A DNA stretch of 64,000 nt from Actinernus sp. WN-2022 (lineage: Eukaryota; Cnidaria; Anthozoa; Actiniaria; Actinernidae), in NCBI GenBank assembly GCA_030867875.1, contig JAOWCC010000916.1, positions 2,241,001-2,305,000 on the forward strand, in the 5' to 3' direction. Each line of letters starts with the position of its first letter. Positions within the stretch are counted from its first letter, which is position 1. Positions 9,322 through 15,825 of the stretch are shown here, one piece after another. The position numbers were made by a program, and so were the translations under genes. A model generated the notes under the pieces. It made no database searches. It was not told where the DNA came from and saw nothing but the letters and a program-made list of their open reading frames with translations.

Positions 9322-10757
9322 TTATATCTTTTTTAAATCCTTCAAAGGAATCCATGAGTTAAACTCTTTCGGATAACCAGACCATGATACTAGAGCTTGT
9401 TTCTTCTTATAGTCTTGTTCAGGAGCCCATTACCAGGAGCGTCCATCTTCCCCACTGTGTCTGTACCCCAGCACAGAGGTAGATGAGGCTATTTTTAGCA
9501 ATGCGTTTCGCGCGAAAAAAAACAAAGGTAGGCTATTCTTAGCCAATCAGATAGCTAACGTCACTTCTCATTATCATTCTTCTCACTTTCAACGCGGGAA
9601 TTCGAATTGCTGGTTTTCACTCAATCCCCAGAGATTCAAATGTTGGTGCACCAACAAAAGAAGCTAACGAGGAATCTATTGTTTAAGGGCACCAACATGG
9701 CGGCAACCTCTTTTCCCGGGAATTTCGAATCTAAAAATAGCATCATCTACCTCTGTGCTGGGGACCCAACCCATAACAGAGGAACGCTCCTGGTAATGGG
9801 CTCCTGTCTTGTCTGATGACTTTTTCAATACGGAAAACGTTCTGTTTAGCTTTCAACAGTTTGGGCTCATAAAAAGACCCTTGTATTTCTTCACTATTGT
9901 AATCCTTCAGTTTGTATGTAATGGGAGATGTATATTGAATTTTATCAATTGTAAATACTTATTCTGTCCAATTTGGAGTATACCCTTTATCAAATGTCTT
10001 TCTTTTGTATTTGCTTATCCTTACCTTATCACCAATTTTAAATCTAGGTTTCGATACTGGTTCTGAATCACCATATAGATTAAAGTAAACTAATCCTTCG
10101 TTTTTCTTCTTAGATGCGTTAACAGGAGTCATTTTAATTGAACTGTGTTTAGTATTATTGTACTTATCAACTAGATTTGGTAACATTTCAAGATACATTA
10201 TGTTGTTATTTATCGTGAATTGTTTCCACATACGTGTTTTCAGAGTACGGTTAAAACGCTCGATTAAAACATGCAGCCTTACCTTCATTGAAAGTTGAAT
10301 ACATTTCAATATTGTTTTGTTTTAGCCATTCTTTGAACACTTTATTATAGAATTCAGAACCTTGATCCATCCAGAGCTTTTCCGGCTTTCTCTTGCTGTT
10401 CTTAATGATGTTCTTGAATGCTTCTGTTACTGATGTTCCTGTTTTGTTTTTTATTGGTATAGCCCAAGAAAATTTGCTACACACATCAATAACTGTTAGA
10501 ATGTGCTTAATGCCTTTGTTCCATCTACTAAATTTTTGCATATCAACGAAGTCTGCACTCCATATCTCATCAATCCCATTTTTTACTACAACATGGCGTC
10601 GAGTAAAATTATGCTTTATAGGTTTATGTAAATCGTCTGCTAATTGTTGCCAGTTTATTTCCTCACTCGACGGCTCTTTCCGTTTTTTGACTTCTTTGCG
10701 CCCATCCCTGATTTCTGTTTCACGTTTATAATATTCCTCACAGCTGTAGTTCCCCAT
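9322..10757 (-). pseudogene. Polinton DDE integrase with C-terminal chromodomain, decayed
   Basis: A retroviral-type integrase on the minus strand. The frame 10757-10251 has the catalytic aspartates in 'WSADFVDM' (residue 69) and 'LWMDQGSEF' (residue 131). After a frameshift near 10255-10275 the third acidic residue appears in 'LIERFNRTLK', about 35 residues after the second, the DD35E spacing. The frame 10309-9959 ends with 'FKIGDKVRISKYKR', an integrase C-terminal SH3-like segment. After another shift near 9957 a chromodomain follows, split by a 387-bp element at 9419-9805 and finishing with 'ALVSWSGYP', 'FNSWIPLKDL' and a stop at 9322-9324. The first ~33 residues of the 10757 frame overlap the basic tail of the upstream protein in another frame, so the true start is probably near 10650. 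No HHCC zinc finger is seen. Confidence 0.88.
9419..9805. mobile_element. 387-bp transposon nested in the integrase chromodomain, 7-bp TSD
   Basis: The ends TCAGGAGCCCATTACCAGGA and ...GGTAATGGGCTCCT are inverted repeats of about 22 bases. GTCTTGT is duplicated on both sides (9412-9418 and 9806-9812). Removing the element and one GTCTTGT restores the chromodomain frame, which confirms the edges. A second inverted pair lies inside (9469-9499 against 9731-9760), and between them (9611-9705) is a copy of the ~125-bp dispersed module. There is no transposase. A 7-bp duplication fits few superfamilies (P-like or Dada-like among known ones), and I do not assign it. Confidence 0.88.
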
Positions 10758-11356
10758 GGTTTATCTTTCCATGGTATTTGATTAATGGATGTAACCATTT
10801 TTTGTCACAGTCGCCTTTATTCTTCTCCATGTCATAACAAATATCATGGTGGGCGGATAATTATTTCATCTAGTTTATTTATAGGTTGTACATGCCATTT
10901 AGTAACTTCTCCAGAATCCTTGTTATATTCAAGTTGCTGATCTAATGGGTTATATGGACCCATGTATTTATAATTCCCAGGTGTAAAACCGCCTTTTGGT
11001 TTTGGTAATTTTCCTATCAATACATGAATATCTAGTTTACCACAATTTTTGTTATAGTCAGAATATGGATCTGTTACGTCTGTGTACATGCTCATTGGAT
11101 GGCTGCCCCAACCAAGTTTTTCCAATGTCTGAGACACCCCTTGGTCGATCATTTTATTAGCAACACCTTCAATATAATTCGATGCTTTCTTTTTTACGAA
11201 ATCGCTCTTGATGGCTTGTTTGGCATCCATTTTAGCCATTCGGAATGCGCCTTTTGAAAGACCTGCAAAGATTTCGGCACCCAGATCCCCGCCTTCTGTT
11301 GTCTTAACGAACTTCGATTGAGTTATCCCACAACTAGCACAAGTGCATTTCAACAT
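10655..11356 (-). pseudogene. Polinton-associated protein with phospholipase A2-like domain, frameshifted
   Basis: The frame 11356-10844 begins with three close cysteines (residues 4, 6, 9), has an alanine/lysine-rich middle, and near residues 129-139 shows 'YKYMGPYNPLD'. This resembles the Y-x-G-x-G/N calcium loop of the viral-type phospholipase A2 found in parvovirus capsid proteins. After a frameshift near 10855 the minus strand encodes 'HHDICYDM' (10834-10851), the H-D-x-x-Y active-site pattern of secreted phospholipase A2, with further cysteines after it. The sequence ends in a basic tail rich in K and R, with a stop at 10655-10657. In a virus-like element such a domain would act on host membranes during entry. 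The lipase identity is inferred from two motifs in correct order; the copy is broken. Confidence 0.68.
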
Positions 11357-11456
11357 AAGTCTATTGTTTTTAGATCTCTCATATCATTCACTACTTAAGA
11401 TGCAGTTTGTTTCCCTTTTCTCTCTAATACAATATGATCTCATATCTTATATACAA
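11357..11456. other. AT-rich intergenic gap between protease and PLA2-like genes
   Basis: About 100 bases without coding capacity, the likely promoter interval of the downstream PLA2-like gene. No defined site can be supported. Confidence 0.4.
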
Positions 11457-11925
11457 TTAGAGTAGATTAAAATAGTTTATTAAGAACTTATGATTTACAC
11501 TTTGATCGTTCATATTAAATGTTGGATTATGAATGGTGTCAAATAAAGACGTATTTATTTGTCTTTCTCTTAGGTAATATAAGCACCAATAGCTGCATAA
11601 CACACTTGACCTCTCTTGGATCTCATCACCTGAATATACTATTGTTTTACCACTATTGATAGGTATATATATACCTTTCAACCTCCTTTGGCATGGTTAA
11701 CCCAAATGAATCAAAATATTCACAATATTTATTTACGTTTCTATAGCAAAGCCAATGTGTACCGGGACCTATTTGAGTGTCTAAATTGATAATCCCACAT
11801 TCTTTTTTGTTAATAAGCTTGGGTAGATTATCTCTCGAATATACACCTCTAAAGTGCTTAATACCTAGGTGTTTAACCCAGTTCATTACGTCGATATTGG
11901 AAAGTGCTTTATTCTCGAATTTCAT
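11457..11925 (-). pseudogene. Polinton cysteine protease (adenain/Ulp1-like), frameshifted
   Basis: Two overlapping minus-strand frames (11925-11653 and 11681-11457) together cover a small adenovirus-protease-like cysteine protease of about 155 residues. The first frame has the catalytic histidine in 'GPGTHWLCY' (residue 57) and the aspartate in 'YCEYFDSFG' (residue 72). The second has the glutamine of the oxyanion site in 'IQERSS' and the catalytic cysteine in 'LCSYWCLYYL'. A frameshift near 11653-11681 breaks the protein. In Polintons and adenoviruses this enzyme matures virion proteins. The start at 11925 gives a normal N-terminus for the family. It is the most upstream recognisable gene of the remnant. 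Confidence 0.85.
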
Positions 11926-12360
11926 TAGAGCAGTGGGGAAATGCCATTGAATGGGCTGTTTTTGCCTAACAGGAGTCCTTTTCCTTGCCTTTTGGGAGCT
12001 TTTATTTGTTATTCCAACCCAAGTCTCTGGCTCGGATTTTCAAATCGCTTTAAAGTCTCGGGCTCGGATTCCGAAAACGCAGGTCTCGTCGTCTCGCAAA
12101 GTCTCGGATTTATACCATTCGCCGCCCCTAATACTGGGTCTTGGCACATCCGTTTACGGAATAATCTATTTTTAGAAAGCCGTTATCGCAAAATCGATGG
12201 CCAAGCGTATTGCACCTAATTGAAGCAGCAACTCTTGATTGGTCCAAAACTTGAAAGCCTTTGTTCTAATAAGATAACTAATTTTATGTTTACGAAAGAA
12301 ACATGGCTGCCATTGTTTTTCGCCCGTCGAAAGTCGTTTGAGCGCCATTCTAAATATAGA
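11926..12360. other. Unassigned stretch with AAGTCTCGG-type words
   Basis: No gene can be supported. The words AAGTCTCTGGCTCGGATT, AAGTCTCGGGCTCGGATT and AAGTCTCGGATT occur within about 90 bases (12030-12115), a short degenerate repeat. The Polinton remnant ends near 11935 without a visible terminal inverted repeat. Confidence 0.45.
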
Positions 12361-12502
12361 GGGTTTTCAGTCAATCCCCAGAGATTCAAATAACAAAGGG
12401 CATTTGCGGCCATGTTGGTGTACAGAACAAAAGAAGCTAACGAAGAATCTATTGTTAAAGGTACACCAACATGGCGGCTATGACGTCACGTGAAAACGCT
12501 CC
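12361..12502 (+). repeat. ~125-bp dispersed module, copy A, with CRE/E-box
   Basis: This copy contains the words AATCCCCAGAGATTCAAA, AAGAAGCTAACGA and AATCTATTGTT in order, with GGCCATGTTGGTG and CACCAACATGGCGGC as internal inverted repeats. It ends in TGACGTCACGTGAAAAC. The same module occurs inverted at 13008-13133 and 13142-13276, and in the same direction inside the 387-bp element at 9611-9705. It is probably a MITE. Confidence 0.75.
12481..12492. promoter_or_regulatory. CRE-like TGACGTCA overlapping E-box CACGTG
   Basis: A perfect cAMP-response-element core (12481-12488) overlaps a perfect CACGTG palindrome (12487-12492). It belongs to the end of the dispersed module. Regulatory use is not shown by the sequence. 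Confidence 0.4.
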
Positions 12503-12867
12503 ATAGATTATACCGTAAACTGATGGGCCGCATTTCATTGCTTATCGAGACTTCTGGTTATGGACTTCTGATACAATAGATTATACCGTAAACTGATGAG
12601 CCGCATTTCATTGCTTATCGAGACTTCTGGTTATGGACTTCTGATACAATAGATTATACCGTAAACTGATGAGCCGCATTTCATTGCTTATCGATACTTC
12701 TGGTTATGGACTTCTGATACAATAGATTATACCGTAAACTGATGAGCCGCATTTCATTGCTTATCGAGACTTCTGGTTATGGCCTTCTGACATAATAGAT
12801 TATACCGTAAACTGATGGGCCGCATTTCATTGCTTATCGAGACTTCTGGTTATGGACTTCTGATATA
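12503..12867. repeat. Five-copy 73-bp tandem repeat
   Basis: ATAGATTATACCGTAAACTG recurs at 12503, 12576, 12649, 12722 and 12795, an exact 73-base period, with only a few substitutions among copies (for example GATGGG against GATGAG, and CGAGAC against CGATAC). No ORF of interest runs through it. Confidence 0.95.
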
Positions 12868-13007
12868 AAGTAATCCAGTATTTTGTTCCTTTTTCGCTCA
12901 ATTTTGTTAACTACTCGCTACTGATTACCATGGCAAAAACATTATACATGTAGGATATGGGAGTTATACGATGCTTTACGATGTGTTGAACTTGTATGGA
13001 CCCTTTG
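12868..13007. other. Unassigned spacer
   Basis: About 140 bases between the 73-bp repeat and the inverted modules with no supported feature. Confidence 0.4.
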
Positions 13008-13133
13008 CACGTTACGTCATAGCCGCCATGTTGGTGTACAGTTAACAATAGATTCTCGTTAGCTTCTTTTGTTCTGTACACCAGCATGGCCGCCATGCCC
13101 TTTGTCATTTGAATCTCTGGGATTGAGTGCAAA
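13008..13133 (-). repeat. ~125-bp dispersed module, copy B
   Basis: An inverted copy of the module at 12361-12502, keeping the GCCGCCATGTTGGTG and CAGCATGGCCGCC arms and ending in TCTCTGGGATTGAG. It is followed directly by CCATCTAT and copy C. Its CRE core is degraded to TTACGTCA (13012-13019). Confidence 0.75.
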
Positions 13134-13141
13134 CCATCTAT

Positions 13142-13276
13142 TGCTGGCTTTCACGTGACGTCATAGCTACTATGTTGGTGCCCTTAAACAATAGATTCCT
13201 CGTTAGCTTCTTTTGTTGGGGCACCAACATGGCCGCCATGCCCTTTGTCATTTGAATCTCTGGGATTGAGTGAAAA
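13142..13276 (-). repeat. ~125-bp dispersed module, copy C
   Basis: In tandem with copy B at a 143-base step, with CCATCTAT on both sides (13134-13141 and 13277-13284). The pair may be an 8-bp target duplication or simply part of a tandem duplication. It contains CACGTG (13152-13157) overlapping TGACGTCA (13156-13163), about 220 bases upstream of the dioxygenase start codon. Confidence 0.75.
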
Positions 13277-13349
13277 CCATCTATAGCGTTAGATACAAAG
13301 GAACAGTGACATTCTTGTTCCCGTTATGCATTTCGTACTGTAATCATTT

Positions 13350-13375
13350 GCTAACACACATACATTTCTTTACAG
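13350..13375 (+). promoter_or_regulatory. Probable 3' splice site upstream of the dioxygenase exon
   Basis: A GCTAACAC branch-point-like word is followed by a pyrimidine-leaning stretch and TTTACAG ending at 13375, nine bases before the ATG. This suggests that an upstream, perhaps non-coding, exon exists. The nine bases between AG and ATG are in frame and open, so the start codon could also be internal to a longer protein. Confidence 0.5.
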
Positions 13376-13384
13376 CTAAAATAT

Positions 13385-13945
13385 ATGGCTTCAAGTCAAC
13401 TCTTCATGGCCCGGGCGCTAGCATTTCGTCTTGCTAGAACCTTCTCAGTAAGTTGTCGTCTCCTTGTAGGTGCTTCGAAAATGAATGCAACAGATTACCA
13501 ACTGTTTAGCAAGCTGCCAGTTACAAGTCTTGCGCACGAATACCCTAATCCACTTGCATACCGGAAGTTCCTCCCTGGAAGCAATAGCAAAGGTTTCCCA
13601 GAATACCTTTCAAATCCACGAGAAGGTCTTCCTTATTCTCTAAAGGCCAACAGCACCAATGAGTTAAGTATTGAAGAGCTGGCTCAGAAGTGTCGGGACG
13701 AACTTGACGAGGCGTTGCCGACTGTTGGCGTGGTTTTATTTCGTGGTTTACCAGTTAATAGTGCAAAGGAATTTTCGGCCTTTTGCAAAGGGCTTGGGTA
13801 CCAGTCGATGGGTTATGAAGGTGGAACTGGCAATCGAACAGGCGTTGATGAAGAAGCGCATGTGTACAGCTCTACTAATGATCCGAAGGAATATAGCATC
13901 GAGCTACATAATGAAATGGCTTGCTCTACTGTCTACCCTAGAAAG
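13385..13945 (+). CDS. TauD/TfdA-family Fe(II)/2-oxoglutarate dioxygenase, N-terminal coding exon
   Basis: The exon encodes 187 residues in phase 0 and ends at AAAG|GTAATTG, a good splice donor at 13946. Residues 1-35 are rich in R, S, A and L with no acidic residue, which looks like a mitochondrial presequence; Met33 is an alternative start for a cytosolic form. From about residue 45 the protein follows the clavaminate-synthase-like branch of TauD/TfdA proteins. It has 'VGVVLFRGLPV', 'FCKGLGYQSMGYEGG' and, at residues 173-179, 'ELHNEMA', whose H175 and E177 are the first two iron ligands (H-x-D/E). The distal histidine and the 2-oxoglutarate-binding arginine must lie in later exons. None is recognisable before the satellite starts at 15,525, so either an intron of at least 50 kb follows or the gene is a fragment. 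Its codon use is ordinary and the frame is intact, unlike every other coding relic here. Confidence 0.85.
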
Positions 13946-14070
13946 GTAATTGTATGTTATAAAAAAACACGAAGGTCAAATATAAATAAATAGTCTTAAA
14001 GGGCTAATCTCAAAATAATTTTAGTTCAAGAAATTGAGAATTTTTATCCAAACTATCAAGCTGGCTGTTA
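13946..14070 (+). other. Start of the following intron
   Basis: AT-rich sequence after the splice donor with an in-frame stop soon after (13991-13993). There is no coding feature here. Confidence 0.5.
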
Positions 14071-14071
14071 G

Positions 14072-14648
14072 GCAATAAAAAAAAGGTTTATTTTACGTCG
14101 AAGATGCAGGAAGCCGTTACCGGGTCTCCCAAGCCAGAGGCTTATATTTAAGCATTCCGACGAACTCCAGGGTCGAATTGGAATTTGATTTGGTTTTTGA
14201 GGAGGGAGAAAAACTGAAGAAGCCGGAGAAAAACCCTCGGAGCAAGGCCGAGATACCATCAAATTGGCCACTTTAGATATGTAAAAAGGACTGGGTCAAG
14301 TTTGTAAAGTCTATATAATTATAATTAATCAAGAAATCAACTCCATCACAATAAAGAGCACATCGAAATTAGTAAGTTTAATTTTCGCGATTTTTGAAAG
14401 CTTGCTATTCAGTTTCTATTGACCAAATCATGATCAAACCGTTGGTATTCTTACTAATTCCGAGGTGCTCTTTCTTATGACTTGGTTTATTTGTTAATTG
14501 GATTAACTTTACAAACTCGACCCAGTCCTTTTTTCGTTTCTAAAGTCGCCAATTCAATTCACATACGGCGCCGCGTCCGGGAATCGAAAGTGGGCCACAG
14601 AGGTGAGAGGCGAAGTGCTTAATAACCACTGCACCACCCCGGCTCCCC
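14072..14648 (-). mobile_element. tRNA-derived SINE, interrupted
   Basis: Read on the minus strand, the element starts near 14648 with a tRNA-like head. It has an A-box-like TGGTGCAGTGG (14626-14636) and a B-box-like TTTCGATTCCC (14579-14589), the internal RNA polymerase III promoter layout. The body resumes left of a nested element (14266-14550) with CTCCGAGGGTTTTTCTCCGG and a CTCAAAAACCAAATCAAATT stretch, words I associate with abundant coral SINEs. It finishes with AAATAAACC and a T-run near 14072. Target duplications were not identified. Confidence 0.75.
14266..14550. mobile_element. 285-bp fold-back MITE nested in the SINE, AATT target duplication
   Basis: The left end GGCCACTTTAGATATGTAAA and the right end, complement GGCGACTTTAGAAACGAAAA, start inverted arms of about 45 bases that include AAAAAGGACTGGGTC. 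The pairing continues inward (AGAGCACATCGAAATTAGTAAG against CTTACTAATTCCGAGGTGCTCT), so most of the element folds back. AATT flanks both sides (14262-14265 and 14551-14554), and removing the element with one AATT rejoins the SINE body. Confidence 0.85.
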
Positions 14649-14649
14649 A

Positions 14650-15515
14650 AGTGTGTCTGTCTATCTCACTGCCTATCAACCTATCTCTAACTACGGGTAT
14701 TGTCCCTGATAGTATGAAGATTGCTAAAGTCGTTCCTACATTCAAAGCAGATGATCCAATGTTTTTTTTAATAATTACTGACCGATATCTATTCTACCTT
14801 GCTTTTCGAAATTTCTAGAAAGGGTTGTCTACAACCGAATTTATCGCTCTTGAATGGCTAAAAAGCTATTTTTCGAACAGAAAACAATTTGTACAATACA
14901 ATGACTCCAGTTCTTCTCACCAAAATATCGCTTGTTAAACGATTAGCGATATTGAAAGTCTTTGAAATCAATTCACTGCAAACTGGCATTTTTATGTACT
15001 CTTATTCTAATCATTTACTTCCTTCTAGTTTTAATGATCTGTTTACTTCCGGTAAACAATTACATAATTATAATACCAGAAATGCTTCTAGACTTCGTTC
15101 ACACTATTGTAGAACTAGACTCAAACTATTTTGCATGAAATATTAAGGCCCACAACTTTGGGACTCATTAAACGATGAGTTGACAAATTCTCCTAGCTTA
15201 AAAAAACTTTAAATAAAACTTTAAAATATTCCTATTAACGTCATATTGACAACTTAATTACTGCATATAGAATACAGCTTCCTTGTCTCTCTTGCTGTAA
15301 TGTATGTACAGAGCTCCCTTGTCTATCTTAGCTTTAATATATGTACCCACTATCTTCTGTAAGTCTTTATTTAGTTATCTGTAATCTCGTATGTAAGGGG
15401 AAGCCTCAACTTCCATAAGCCTTACGGTTTCTCGTTTAGGCTTCCTCGTCACTGTTTTTCATCACAATTTACATTTATTTAATACATTGTGGCAAACAAA
15501 TAATAAAATACTTAT
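14650..15515 (+). pseudogene. LINE (CR1/Jockey-type) reverse transcriptase relic and 3' UTR
   Basis: Plus-strand fragments of a non-LTR retrotransposon ORF2. At 14690-14745 'TTGIVPDSMKIAKVVP' marks the start of a reverse transcriptase domain. A second piece at about 14855-14925 encodes the 'WLKSYFSNRKQFVQYND' segment. Then the catalytic core, including the aspartate box, is deleted, and 14930-15200 encodes the C-terminal 'INSLQTGIFMY' and 'NYNTRNASRLRSHYCRT' region with stops. From about 15290 to 15515 lies the 3' UTR with AAGGGGAAGCCTCAAC and an A-rich AATAATAAAATA tail. The 5' side is cut off by the SINE. The satellite begins about ten bases after the tail. Confidence 0.75.
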
Positions 15516-15524
15516 ATATATATA

Positions 15525-15587
15525 TGAGGCATGTTAACACAAAAAGAGTGTACCTTGCTAAGGCGCCTTTTGTGTTGACATGCCTCA
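15525..15587. repeat. 63-bp fold-back module that starts each satellite unit (first copy)
   Basis: The left arm TGAGGCATGTTAACACAAAA and the right arm TTTTGTGTTGACATGCCTCA pair over 20 bases with a single T/G mismatch. They enclose a 23-base loop that itself contains CCTT...AAGG. In about a quarter of units the right arm reads CATGCGTCA, adding a second mismatch. Two units in the array lack exactly this module. Confidence 0.92.
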
Positions 15588-15825
15588 ATATGTGCACCGT
15601 TTCAGTTTCAACTGGCCGCTGTTGCTCGAAATCTTGATGGATTTTAATGCGGTTTGCAGCAAAAGAACCGTCTTTGTCTATAGAACAACTGTTGACTGCG
15701 TTTTAGCCGCACCTGGGCATTGGAAACACCCCAAAATGTCACTTTTAGTTGATCAACTGGAAAAAGGTGATAAGGTAGAAAATCTCGAAAAATTCCAAAT
15801 CTCAAACAAGGAAATTATGGGATAG
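15580..15825 (+). other. Recurrent 81-codon ORF of the satellite unit (representative copy; probably not a gene)
   Basis: The ATG lies in the right arm of the fold-back module and the stop TAG follows GAAATTATGGGA. The conceptual product starts MPQYVHRFSF or MRQYVHRFSF and matches no family I know. It has no signal peptide or clear domain. The same frame is intact in about 100 units and broken in the 17 units with the CTTTAATTG allele and in a few others. The base substitutions I found inside it are P2R, N23I, T-to-A and V-to-I, all amino-acid changing, with no silent ones. Its repetition reflects homogenised DNA rather than protein-level selection. Confidence 0.8.

Noticed and set aside
10393..10731. 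Plus-strand ORF opposite the integrase
   Set aside because: It is the antisense shadow of the conserved integrase frame and shows no motif of its own.
11941..12219. Two overlapping plus-strand ORFs
   Set aside because: No recognisable motif. They overlap the degenerate AAGTCTCGG repeat and lack splice or promoter support.
12503..12867. Hammerhead ribozyme in the 73-bp repeat
   Set aside because: CTGATGAG followed later by CGAGAC resembles a hammerhead core, but the GAAA part is altered, there is no complementary stem II, and two of the five copies read CTGATGGG.
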